From Candidatus Skiveiella danica (GTDB lineage Bacteria > Pseudomonadota > Gammaproteobacteria > Burkholderiales > Burkholderiaceae_C): 64,000 nt of DNA. The DNA is taken from the NCBI GenBank assembly GCA_016721925.1, contig JADKHE010000011.1, positions 310,001 through 374,000 of the forward strand. The letters run 5' to 3'. Of the stretch, positions 9,966-18,121 are shown piece after piece; position 1 is the first letter of the stretch, and each line of letters starts with the position of its first letter. The position numbers and the translations under genes are program-made. The notes beneath the pieces were generated by a model that did not search any database, had not been told where the DNA came from, and saw nothing but the letters and a program-made list of their open reading frames with translations.

Positions 9966-10515
9966 ATGTCCGTCCGTTCGGCGCCCCGCATCCTGATCCT
10001 GCCCGGCTGGCAAAACAGCGGGCCGGATCACTGGCAAAGCCGTTGGGAGCGTTTGTACGGTTACCAGCGGGTGGAGCAGCACGACTGGATGCGCCCGCTG
10101 CGCGGCGACTGGATCGCGCAACTGGAAGATGTGCTGCTGGCCGACGAGGCGCCGGCGGTGCTGGTGGCGCACAGCCTGGGCTGCATCCAGGTGGCGGCTT
10201 GGGCCGCGCATTCCCGCAACACGGGTCGCGTGCGGCGGCACTGCTGGTGGCCCCGCCGGACGTGGAGCGCGACGACCTGCGCCAGCAACTGCCGGGCTGG
10301 GCGCCCGTGGCGCAGCAGGCGCTGCCGTTTCGCTCGATCGTGGTGGCCAGTTCGGACGACCCGTTCGGAGCGTTCGATCGCGCCGCCGAGCGGGCCCGCC
10401 AGTGGCGCAGCGCACTGCTGGCATCGGCGCGCGCGGCCATATCAATGCCGACTCTGGCCTGGGCGACTGGCCCGAAGGTCATCTGCTCTTGCAAGACTTA
10501 CTCAAGGAACCCTGA
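9966..10515 (+). pseudogene. RBBP9/YdeN-type serine hydrolase, broken by two frameshifts
   Basis: An alpha/beta hydrolase of the RBBP9/YdeN (DUF1749-like) family that needs three reading frames. Frame one gives LPGWQNSGPDHWQSRW and the nucleophile motif VAHSLGC. At about 10231 it shifts to the frame reading LLVAPPDVERDDLR, and at about 10419 to the frame with the catalytic His in GHINADSGLGDW. Each change is explained by one missing base. The gene ends two nt before the parB start, so it was probably part of the parA-parB operon. Either it is a pseudogene or the sequence has two indel errors. Confidence 0.78.
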
Positions 10516-10517
10516 AC

Positions 10518-11444
10518 ATGGTCACGAAAAAACCCAAGGGCCTTGGCCGCGGACTCGAAGCCCTGCTGGGCCCCACGGTGCAGGACCACGCCACCGGTGA
10601 CGGCGAGGGCGGCGCCAGCGCCGGGCTTCCCGCCTCCCTGCGGCTCGACGATCTGGTGCCCGGTATCTACCAGCCGCGCACCCGCATGGACGAAGGCGCG
10701 CTGTACGAACTGGCCGAGTCGATCAAGGCGCAAGGCATCATGCAGCCGATTCTCGTGCGCCAGCTCGCTCAGGGCGACAACGCCGGCAAGTACGAGATCA
10801 TCGCCGGCGAACGTCGTTTCCGCGCCGCGCGGCTGGCCGGGCTGGACAGCGTGCCGGTGCTGGTGCGCGACGTGAGCGACCAGGCCGCAGCCGCCATGGC
10901 CCTGATCGAAAACATGCAGCGCGAAGACCTCAATCCGCTGGAGGAAGCGCAGGGCCTGCAGCGGCTGATCCGCGAGTTCGGCCTCACGCACGAGCAGGCG
11001 GCGCAGGCGGTGGGGCGCTCGCGCAGCGCGGCCAGCAACCTGCTGCGCCTGCTGAACCTGGCCGATCCGGTGCAGACCATGCTGATGGCCGGTGACATCG
11101 ACATGGGCCACGCGCGCGCGCTGCTGGCGCTGGACAAGGCCGCGCAGATCACCGCTGGCAACCAGATCAGCGCGAAAAAAATGTCGGTGCGCGAAGCCGA
11201 GAGTCTGGTGAAGAAACTCGGCGCCGAATTCAACCTCATGCCGCAGAAGCCGAAGAAGGAAAAGTCGCGCGATCTGCGCCGGGTCGAGGAAGAACTGTCC
11301 GATCTGCTGACCGCCGCCGTCGAAGTGCGTGTAAAAAAACGTGTCAAACGCCACGGCCGGGTGGAGGAACTGGGCGAACTCGTCATAAACTTTGGATCGC
11401 TCGACGAACTCAATGGCCTGATCGAGCGGCTGCGCGCGGTCTGA
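10518..11444 (+). CDS. parB: Chromosome partitioning protein ParB (Spo0J)
   Basis: CTP-dependent clamp that loads at parS and spreads. The 308-aa product begins MVTKKPKGLGRGLEALLG, the usual ParA-interacting N-terminus. It shows GERRFRAARLAGL (from residue 97), ENMQREDLNPLEEA (131-144) and a helix-turn-helix near 156-178, then a basic C-terminal dimerisation part. I start it at the ATG at 10518, because the upstream frame belongs to the broken hydrolase. Likely targets are the parS sites at 6293, 7565 and 8304. Confidence 0.95.
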   Translation: MVTKKPKGLGRGLEALLGPTVQDHATGDGEGGASAGLPASLRLDDLVPGIYQPRTRMDEGALYELAESIKAQGIMQPILVRQLAQGDNAGKYEIIAGERRFRAARLAGLDSVPVLVRDVSDQAAAAMALIENMQREDLNPLEEAQGLQRLIREFGLTHEQAAQAVGRSRSAASNLLRLLNLADPVQTMLMAGDIDMGHARALLALDKAAQITAGNQISAKKMSVREAESLVKKLGAEFNLMPQKPKKEKSRDLRRVEEELSDLLTAAVEVRVKKRVKRHGRVEELGELVINFGSLDELNGLIERLRAV

Positions 11445-11497
11445 CGCTGGTGCGCGGAGGGAGGCTGATCCTGCGGCCATTGCTGATGGAGCGATTC

Positions 11498-12871
11498 ATG
11501 AACCATTCCCTGCTTCCCTTGGGCGCCGCGCTGCTGGCGCTCGGCCTCGGCGCACTGCCGGCGGCCCAGGCCCAGAACGTCAAGCCGCCCAAGGCACAGC
11601 TCTGGATGGATGTGTCCACCGGCGGCATGGCCGGCATGCCCGAGATGGATGGCAACAGCGGCATGGGCGCCATGCTCGGCGGGCTCATGGGCGGCGCGGG
11701 TGGCGGCGCTGGCGGCAACACCACCTACGGCATGGCCCGCGGCATGACCTTCATGCCCCCGCGCGTGCTGGACATCGCGCTGTACAACCGGCTCAAGCCC
11801 GGCGTGGAAGCCGCGCAGCTCATCCCGAGCGGCATGCGCATGGGCGACAAGCTGCCGCTGCTGCCACCGCCGCCCGCCCAGCCGGTCAAAGAGCGCGAAC
11901 CCACCGAAGTGCCACAGGAATACCAGCGCGAAGCGCCCAAGGGCCGGATCCTGATCTACTGGGGTTGCGGCGCCGAGGTGCGTCCCGGCCAGCCACGCAT
12001 CATCGACCTGGCGCGCGGCAACCCGGCTGATTTCGGCAGTGCCTTCGCAGGCCGATTTGCGCCCGATCGGGGTGCCCGCGTGGGCCCCGGCTACGTCCTG
12101 TATCCGAACGAGCGCAACCGCGTCAGCCTCAGCCGCGACAGCTCGCTGGTCGGCGAGCACCAGATCCAGGGCGACGGTGTGCCGGCCAACTTCAAATTCG
12201 CGCTGGCCGCGGCGCAGGACGTGATGCCCGCCATTGAACTGCAGAGCAGCGGCAGCCCGAAAGACAGCATTGCGCTGAGCTGGCGCAGCGTGAACCAGGC
12301 GCGTGCCTATTTCCTGCATGCGATGGGATCGGTCGGCGAAAACGATATGGTGATGTGGTCCAGCTCCGACATCCCGGACAGCGGCATGGGCCTGTTCGAC
12401 TACCTGCCCCATGCCACGATCGACCGCTGGATCAAGGACAAGGTGCTGCTCACGCCCGAAACCACGCAATGCGCCATCCCGCGCGGCATTTTCGCCGGCA
12501 AGGAAGGCGGGTCCGGCCGGCGCGGCGACAGCTCCGGTGGCATGCTGCGCATGATCGCCTATGGCAACGAAAGCAATTTCGCCTACCCCCCGCGCCCGGC
12601 CGACCCCAAGGCGGTCTGGGAGCCGGACTGGGCGGTTCGTGTGCGCGTGAAGTCCAGCACCATGGCCATGCTGGGTGAGGAACCATCCGGCGGCCGTGCC
12701 GCGCGCAGCAGCCGCGGAAGTGCCCCATCGGGCAATGCGCCGCCACCTGCGGCGAGCCAGGACGGCTCGGCTGGCGCCGCCCCTGCAACCCCCTCGTCGC
12801 CCTCGATCGGCGATGTGCTCAGCCCGATCGGCAATCCGGCCAACGTGCTGAAGGGCCTGTTCGGGCGATAA
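11498..12871 (+). CDS. Exported hypothetical protein, Gly/Met-rich N-terminal part
   Basis: I do not recognise the family. The 457-aa product has a clear signal peptide (cleavage likely after LPAAQA), a Gly/Met-rich segment at about residues 45-75, then a beta-rich body containing ILIYWGCGAEVRPGQP, and a low-complexity Ser/Ala/Pro tail ending GNPANVLKGLFGR. GGAG six nt upstream supports ATG 11498. It lies 125 nt upstream of a CsgG-like gene on the same strand and is likely linked to it in function, perhaps as a secreted or surface protein. Confidence 0.7.
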   Translation: MNHSLLPLGAALLALGLGALPAAQAQNVKPPKAQLWMDVSTGGMAGMPEMDGNSGMGAMLGGLMGGAGGGAGGNTTYGMARGMTFMPPRVLDIALYNRLKPGVEAAQLIPSGMRMGDKLPLLPPPPAQPVKEREPTEVPQEYQREAPKGRILIYWGCGAEVRPGQPRIIDLARGNPADFGSAFAGRFAPDRGARVGPGYVLYPNERNRVSLSRDSSLVGEHQIQGDGVPANFKFALAAAQDVMPAIELQSSGSPKDSIALSWRSVNQARAYFLHAMGSVGENDMVMWSSSDIPDSGMGLFDYLPHATIDRWIKDKVLLTPETTQCAIPRGIFAGKEGGSGRRGDSSGGMLRMIAYGNESNFAYPPRPADPKAVWEPDWAVRVRVKSSTMAMLGEEPSGGRAARSSRGSAPSGNAPPPAASQDGSAGAAPATPSSPSIGDVLSPIGNPANVLKGLFGR

Positions 12872-12882
12872 GGCGGCTAGCG

Positions 12883-12903
12883 CAGGGGCGTCATTTGCCC
12901 CTG
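12883..12903 (+). terminator. Hairpin between the two exported-protein genes
   Basis: A 7-bp G+C-rich stem (CAGGGGC/GCCCCTG) with a 7-nt loop just after the first gene. There is no real T tract, so it may be a weak terminator or an mRNA-stabilising hairpin. Confidence 0.3.
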
Positions 12904-12996
12904 TCTTGGCTTCCCATGCCCCACCAACACCATGGCCCCTGTTCAGAGCAGCAAAACCCGCAGTCGCGAGTCGCGAGGTCAATCCCTGGAGCGTTT

Positions 12997-14004
12997 ATGA
13001 AATTCTTACCCCACAGCTTCGGTGGCGTCGCGATTGCCGCTGCGTTGCTGGCCTCATCGGCCGTTTCGGCCCAGACTCTGGGTGGCGGCGGCGGCCCCGC
13101 CGGCGATGCCGGCCAGGTCGAAAAGTGTGATGCACCCAAAGGCACGCTGGCGGTCGTCGAGCCCCAATACGCGGTGCTGCAGTCGCTCTCGCGCTACGGT
13201 CTGCAGTCACCGGCGGCCGTCATCCGTCTGATCATCCAGCAGTCCAACTGCTTCCAGATCGTCGAGCGCGGCGCGGCCATGCAGAACATGGCGCAGGAGC
13301 GTGCCTTGGCCTCAAGCGGTCAGTTGCAGGGCGGCCAGAACGTCGGCCAGGGCCAGATGGTGGCGGCAGACTTCATCCTCACGCCCAATGTGGTGTTCTC
13401 CGACCCCAACGCCGGGGGCGTCGGTGGCGGCATCGGGGGACTGCTGGGCAGCATGGGGGGGCGAGCCGCCGCGGTCGGTGCGCTGGCCGGCGGCGTCAAG
13501 TTCAAGGAGGCGCAGACGGCGATGACGATTGCCGACACGCGCAGCGGCATCCAGGTCGCGGCGGCGCAGGGCAGTGCCTCGCAGACCGACATCAACCTCG
13601 GCGCGGCGGTGTTCGGGCGCTATGGCGGCGGCGGGCTCGGGGGCTACACCAGCACCGCCGAGGGCAAGATCATCGCCGCCTCGTTCCTGGACAACTGGAA
13701 CAACATCGTGCGCACCATCCGCAACAACCCGTCGCTGATTCAGGCCAAGGCGGGTCCGGCCAGCCAGGCCAATGCGGCGGCCAGCGTCAAGGCGGGCTCC
13801 AGCGCGGGCAATGCGGGCGACGTGTACGTGGCCAAGATTGCCGGCGTGAAGGTCTACCGCAGCCCCAGCGAAGGCCCCGAACTGACCAGCCTGACCAAGT
13901 TCGACGAGGTGATTTTCGAAGGCGACGAGCAGAACGGTTTCATGAAGGTGGCCACGCCCCGGGGATCGGGCTGGGTCAAAGCCATCATGATGCGCCGGCA
14001 ATAG
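12997..14004 (+). CDS. CsgG-like exported protein with C-terminal SH3-like domain
   Basis: Periplasmic or outer-membrane protein of the CsgG/curli-assembly-like family, 335 aa. A signal peptide ends at SSAVSAQ. The CsgG-like region includes VIRLIIQQSNCFQIVERG, a Gln-rich ALASSGQLQGG stretch and MVAADFILTPNVVF. Unlike E. coli CsgG there is no lipobox Cys. The last about 60 residues (VYRSPSEGPELTSL to GSGWVKAIM) resemble a bacterial SH3 domain. GGAG precedes ATG 12997. It is paired with the upstream exported protein; no curlin-like subunit was found nearby. Confidence 0.7.
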   Translation: MKFLPHSFGGVAIAAALLASSAVSAQTLGGGGGPAGDAGQVEKCDAPKGTLAVVEPQYAVLQSLSRYGLQSPAAVIRLIIQQSNCFQIVERGAAMQNMAQERALASSGQLQGGQNVGQGQMVAADFILTPNVVFSDPNAGGVGGGIGGLLGSMGGRAAAVGALAGGVKFKEAQTAMTIADTRSGIQVAAAQGSASQTDINLGAAVFGRYGGGGLGGYTSTAEGKIIAASFLDNWNNIVRTIRNNPSLIQAKAGPASQANAAASVKAGSSAGNAGDVYVAKIAGVKVYRSPSEGPELTSLTKFDEVIFEGDEQNGFMKVATPRGSGWVKAIMMRRQ

Positions 14005-14019
14005 GCCGGGTTCCGGACG

Positions 14020-14053
14020 AAAGAAAAGGCCTGCAGCGCAGGCCTTTTCTTTT
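14020..14053. terminator. Strong bidirectional rho-independent terminator
   Basis: A perfect 15-bp stem (14020-14034 with 14038-14052) with a 3-nt loop. The A-rich left arm and T-rich right arm provide a U tract on both strands. It separates the CsgG-like gene from the convergent FAD-linked oxidase gene. Confidence 0.9.
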
Positions 14054-14092
14054 CGGAGCAACCACTCACTTTCGTGGCAGACCCTGCCACGC

Positions 14093-15521
14093 CTACAGGG
14101 AGAAAATCTTCCCCGGATTCATGATGTTCTTCGGGTCCAGCGCGCGCTTGATGGTGCGCATCATGTCCACCGCGCCCGCGCCGGCTTCGGAGAGCAGGAA
14201 ATCCATCTTGTGCAGCCCGACGCCGTGCTCGCCGGTGCAGGTGCCTTCGAGCTGCAGCGCGCGGGTGACCAGCTTGTGGTTCAGCACCTCGGCCGTTTCG
14301 CGTTCCTCGGGCTTGTCCGGGGTCGATCAGGTAGCCGAAGTGGAAGTTGCCGTCGCCCACGTGCCCGACCAGGAAGTAGGGCAGACCTGACGCATCGGCC
14401 TCGGCCACCGAGTCGAGCAGGCAGTCTGCCAGGCGGCTGATCGGCACGCAGGTGTCGGTGCTGATGGCCCGGCAGCCCGGCTTGCTCTGGATGGCCGCGA
14501 AGTAGGCGTTGTGCCGCGCCGTCCACAGGCGGGTGCGCTCCTCGGGCGTGGTGGCCCACTCGAAGGCTTGGCCGCCATGCTCGCTGGCGATCTCCTGCAC
14601 CGTCTCGGCCTGCTCCTTCACGCTGGCGGGCGAGCCGTGGAACTCCATCAGCAGCAGGTGTTCCTCGCGCAGCCCGAGCTTCGCGTAGGCGTTGACCATC
14701 TTCACGGTGTTGGCGTCGATCAGCTCCACCCGGGCGATCGGCACGCCGAGCTGGATGGTCTGGATGGTGGTCTGCACCGCCGCGTCGATGGTCGGGAACG
14801 AGCAGATCGCCGCCGAGATCGCCTCGGGCAGCGGGTAGATGCGCACCGTGACCTCGGTGATCACGCCCAGCGTGCCCTCGCTGCCGACGAACAGGCGCGT
14901 CAGGTCGTAGCCCGCGCTGGACTTCTTGGCGCGCGTGCCGGTGCGGATGACCTCGCCGCTGGCCGTGACCACTTCGAGCGCCAGCACGTTCTCGCGCATG
15001 GTGCCGTAGCGCACGGCGTTGGTGCCGCTGGCGCGCGTGGCGCTCATGCCGCCAATGGTGGCGTCGGCGCCGGGGTCGATCGGGAAGAACAGGCCGGTGC
15101 TCTTGATCTCTTCGTTGAGCTGCTTGCGCGTCACGCCGGGCTGCACCGTCACCGTCAGGTCTTCGGCGTTGATGCTCAGCACCCGGTTCATGCGGCCCAC
15201 GTCGATGCTGATGCCGCCCTGCACCGCCAGCAGGTGGCCTTCGAGCGACGAACCCACACCGAAGGGGATCACCGGCACCTCGTGCTCACTGGCCAGCTTC
15301 ACGGCATCGGCCACGTCCTGCGTGCTTTCGGCAAACACCACGGCGGCCGGTGGCGGCACGGTGGTGAAGGCCGACTCGTCGCGCCCGTGCTGCTCGCGCA
15401 CGGCCAGCGCGGTGGAGCAGCGCTCGCCGAAGCGGGCCTTCAGGGCGTCGATCAGCGCGGCGGGTACCGTGCGTTGACGCACGTCGGGCACGAGATGGGC
15501 GAGGGCGGCGGGTGCATTCAT
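14093..15521 (-). pseudogene. FAD-linked oxidase (D-lactate dehydrogenase/glycolate oxidase GlcD-like), frameshifted
   Basis: Flavoprotein of the FAD-binding PCMH family, of the D-lactate dehydrogenase (cytochrome) type, oxidising D-2-hydroxy acids. The N-terminal part has the FAD motif PFGVGSSLEGH and GADATIGGM. The C-terminal part reads EGTCTGEHGVG and ends LDPKNIMNPGKIFSL. The two parts are in different frames. One extra base in the G run at 14320-14323 explains the break, because removing it restores a DPDKPEERET-like join. GGAG precedes the ATG at 15521. The break may be a homopolymer sequencing error. Confidence 0.82.
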
Positions 15522-15647
15522 GGCGGGTCTCCTGACTTTGCCGGCAGTTTACGGCCAGACCCGCTGCCGCGCCGGGGGCAGGGCCGGCAGCACTTCGCCG
15601 GGATCGGGCCGGGAGCATCGGCGTCCGCAGGAAACGCTATGTCATTG

Positions 15648-15676
15648 ATAGCTGAAGGCGCTCAGCCGACAATGGG
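15648..15676 (-). repeat. Dispersed repeat core, copy 3 (degenerate)
   Basis: Minus strand reads CCCATTG-N17-GCTAT, followed by seven bases and ATAGC. The spacing is exact, the first block has two changes and the central GGTCA is lost. It lies upstream of the FAD-linked oxidase gene. Confidence 0.6.
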
Positions 15677-15745
15677 AAATGCCCGGGACGACACAGAATC
15701 CCGGATTTGGGGACGCCGCTCAGCCTGTGGGCATGGCCGGGCTTC

Positions 15746-16408
15746 TCAAGCGGTCGCCGGCACGCGCTCTTTCAGCGCAAACTTGAGGTCTTCCTTCAGG
15801 ATGTGGTCGGTGATGACCTCGTAGGCGATGAAACCGACCAGCTCGCTGAGCTCCAGTTCGTGCTGGCGGTAGCGGTCGCGCAGCGACTGGGCTTTGGCCA
15901 GCAGCGCCGCATGGTGGGCCTGATGCTGCGCGGACAGCGGGAACCGTGTGCGCGCCATCACCGCCTCTTCGGTGATGAAGTGCTCCTGGATGTGCTCGGT
16001 GAGCTCGTCCAGCAGGAACTCGATGTGGTCACGCGCCTTGTTCTTCACCGCCGCGTTGATCAGGTTGTCACCGATGTCGAACAGCCCCCGGTGCTGGGCG
16101 TCGATCTGGGGATGGCCGCATTCGAACGACTTGCGCCAGCGCAGCTGGATCAGCGACTGCGCGGAATCGCCGTCCGAGGTGCGGCTCATGCGCGAATGCT
16201 GGCGCGAGTTCAGCCGGGATTCGCTTTGCTCCAGTTCGCGCTGGAACCGGGTGCGTCTCAACAGTTCAATCCCAGCGACCGCCATCAGGATAAGGCCGCT
16301 GAAGACAGCGAGCGAACTGCGCAAGGCCACCATGGCCAGCACGCCGCCGGCCAGGTAGACAAACGGCAAGGCGTGGAAAAGACGGTCAGAAAGCGGGCTG
16401 CTTGCCAA
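15746..16408 (-). CDS. Membrane-anchored bacteriohemerythrin 1
   Basis: Non-heme diiron O2-binding protein, 220 aa. Two hydrophobic segments (about residues 13-55) are followed by a linker rich in Ser/Arg, then a hemerythrin domain. Iron ligands are visible as H in FECGHPQIDAQH, H and E in HIQEHFITEE, H in AQHQAHH and H/D near the C-terminus. I chose the TTG at 16408 because GGAG lies six nt upstream and the product then aligns with its paralogue; no ATG serves as well. An exact FNR/Anr box lies 80-93 nt upstream. Roles could be oxygen sensing, delivery or scavenging. Confidence 0.8.
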   Translation of the reverse strand: MASSPLSDRLFHALPFVYLAGGVLAMVALRSSLAVFSGLILMAVAGIELLRRTRFQRELEQSESRLNSRQHSRMSRTSDGDSAQSLIQLRWRKSFECGHPQIDAQHRGLFDIGDNLINAAVKNKARDHIEFLLDELTEHIQEHFITEEAVMARTRFPLSAQHQAHHAALLAKAQSLRDRYRQHELELSELVGFIAYEVITDHILKEDLKFALKERVPATA

Positions 16409-16452
16409 GGGATTCTCCAAAAAAAATCCCCGAAGACACCGTGTTTTCGAAG

Positions 16453-16501
16453 ACCGGAGAAATGTAGCAAAAAGTTTCAACGCGGCATTGATAAAAATCA
16501 A
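16453..16501 (-). promoter_or_regulatory. FNR/Anr box and class II promoter of hemerythrin 1
   Basis: TTGATAAAAATCAA at 16488-16501 is an exact match to the FNR/Anr consensus TTGAT-N4-ATCAA. On the minus strand a -10-like TACATT (16466-16461) puts the transcription start near 16454, so the box centre is about 41 nt upstream. That is the class II activation geometry. It predicts induction at low oxygen. Confidence 0.75.
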
Positions 16502-16551
16502 ACGCCAGGAACGGGAGGGGGCCCCCGGCGACTGCGCGGGCATACGGCTTG

Positions 16552-16580
16552 ATAGCACGGGAAGACGGTCCCGCAATGGG
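16552..16580 (-). repeat. Dispersed repeat core, copy 4 (degenerate)
   Basis: Minus strand reads CCCATTG-N17-GCTAT in the gap between the two hemerythrin genes. The spacing is exact, the first block carries the same two changes as copy 3, and there is no 3' arm. Confidence 0.5.
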
Positions 16581-16616
16581 CAGAGGCGCAGGAGCACGAA
16601 AGGCCGCCGCCGGGCT

Positions 16617-17294
16617 TCAGGCCGCCGTCGCTGACGGCCGATCCTTCAGCGCGAACTTGAGGTCTTCCTTGATGATGTGCTCGGCGATGACCTCGTAGGT
16701 GATGAAGCCGACCAGCTCGCCCAGATCGAGCTGGTGGCTGCGGTAGGCGTCGCGCAGGGACTGCGCCCGCGCGAGCAGGTCGGCATGATGGGCTCGGTGC
16801 TCCCCGGAGAGCGGATACCGGGTGCGCGCCAACACGGCTTCCTCGGTGACGAAATGCTCCTGGATGTGCTCGGTCATTTCGTCGAGCAGAAACTCGATGT
16901 GGTCGCGCGACTTGCCCTTGACCGCCGCATTGATGAGGCCGTCGCCGATGTCGAACAGCTTGCGGTGCTGGGCATCGATCACCGGATGGCCGCATTCGAA
17001 GGACTTGCGCCAGGACAGCTGGATGAGCGACTGGGTGGAATCGCCATCGAGGTTGCGGCTCATGCGCGAGTCCATGCGCGAATGCTGGCGCGAACTCAGG
17101 CGGGATTCGCTGCGTTCCAGCTCGCGCTGGAAACGGGCGCGGCGCAGCAACTCGATACCGCCGACCCCGATCAGGATCAGGCCGCTCAAGACAGCCAATC
17201 CGTTGCGCAGGGCGACCATGGCCGCCACGCCGGTCACCATGTAGATGAACGGCAGCGCCTTGAAGAACCGGTCTGAACCCTTGCTTCGTGCCAT
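16617..17294 (-). CDS. Membrane-anchored bacteriohemerythrin 2
   Basis: Paralogue of the adjacent hemerythrin, 225 aa, with the same layout: N-terminal hydrophobic segments, an RQHSR linker and a hemerythrin domain with FECGHPVIDAQH and HIQEHFVTEE. Most positions are identical to the first copy. The linker carries a small extra MDSRMSR insertion. The start is ATG 17294, which has no good Shine-Dalgarno sequence. No FNR box is visible upstream, so the two copies may be regulated differently. Confidence 0.82.
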   Translation of the reverse strand: MARSKGSDRFFKALPFIYMVTGVAAMVALRNGLAVLSGLILIGVGGIELLRRARFQRELERSESRLSSRQHSRMDSRMSRNLDGDSTQSLIQLSWRKSFECGHPVIDAQHRKLFDIGDGLINAAVKGKSRDHIEFLLDEMTEHIQEHFVTEEAVLARTRYPLSGEHRAHHADLLARAQSLRDAYRSHQLDLGELVGFITYEVIAEHIIKEDLKFALKDRPSATAA

Positions 17295-17453
17295 CTGGAA
17301 GGAGAAATCTGTATCCAAGTGTAAACGGATTGTCGAGGGCGTTGCGCTCCGCGGGCCCCGGCGGCGCGGAGCCATCCGGTTTCCCTCGGTGGCGCCACCG
17401 CAGACGAGCGAGGGCGCTCGCGGCGACAATCGGCACCACGAAGGAGACACACC

Positions 17454-18032
17454 ATGGGCAACCGACTTACGCAGATCGCTACCCGCACCGGCGACAACGG
17501 CACCACCGGCCTGGGCGACAACCAGCGCGTCAGCAAGAACAGCCTGCGTGTGCACGCGATGGGCGACGTGGACGAGCTGAACTCGAACCTGGGCGTGCTG
17601 CTCTGCGAGCCGATGCCCGACGAGGTGCGCGCGCTGCTGGTGGAGATCCAGCACCAGCTGTTCAACCTCGGCGGCGAGCTCAGCATTCCCGGCTTTGAGC
17701 TGCTCAAGCCCGAGGCGGTGCTGGCGCTGGACGAAGCGCTGGCCACCTACAACGAGCAACTGCCGCGACTGCAGGAGTTCATCCTGCCCGCCGGCACGCG
17801 CGGCGCGGCGCTGGCCCATGTCTGCCGCACGGTGGCGCGGCGTGCCGAGCGAGCGGTGGTGGCGTTGGGCAACGAGGAGGCGCTGAAGGAGACGCCCCGC
17901 CAGTACCTCAACCGCTTGAGCGACCTGATGTTCGTGCTGGCCCGGGTGCTGAACCGCCACCGCAGCGACGGTAGCGTCGGGGACGATGTGTACTGGCGCA
18001 GCGAGCGCTTGAAGCAGGGGGCGGCCGAGTGA
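17454..18032 (+). CDS. Cob(I)yrinic acid a,c-diamide adenosyltransferase (PduO type)
   Basis: ATP:corrinoid adenosyltransferase that makes adenosylcobalamin. The 192-aa product has the PduO/MMAB signature TRTGDNGTTGLGDNQRV at the N-terminus, GDVDELNS, and the C-terminal RQYLNRLSDLMFVLAR helix. AAGGAG lies before the ATG. No cobalamin riboswitch was seen upstream. Its neighbours are not B12 genes, so it probably acts in corrinoid salvage. Confidence 0.92.
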   Translation: MGNRLTQIATRTGDNGTTGLGDNQRVSKNSLRVHAMGDVDELNSNLGVLLCEPMPDEVRALLVEIQHQLFNLGGELSIPGFELLKPEAVLALDEALATYNEQLPRLQEFILPAGTRGAALAHVCRTVARRAERAVVALGNEEALKETPRQYLNRLSDLMFVLARVLNRHRSDGSVGDDVYWRSERLKQGAAE

Positions 18033-18068
18033 GCGCAACGGCAGCGCTTGCGGAAGACTCACGAATCC

Positions 18069-18097
18069 ATAGCGCACGGCGACCCCTCCACGCTGGG
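18069..18097 (-). repeat. Dispersed repeat core, copy 5
   Basis: Minus strand reads CCCAGCG-N6-GGTCG-N6-GCTAT with exact spacing and one change in the central block. It lies between the convergent adenosyltransferase and M14 peptidase genes. Confidence 0.7.
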
Positions 18098-18121
18098 GAA
18101 AGGCACTGTTGATTCAGTTTT

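Noticed and set aside
9966..11444. A 492-aa hydrolase-ParB fusion
   Set aside because: The hydrolase part breaks down to non-conserved sequence after the first frameshift, and ParB has a canonical start at 10518.
17295..17453. FNR box upstream of the second hemerythrin
   Set aside because: No TTGAT-N4-ATCAA match or near match was found in this interval on either strand.
17395..17453. Cobalamin riboswitch before the adenosyltransferase gene
   Set aside because: The leader is too short and lacks the conserved B12-box sequence.
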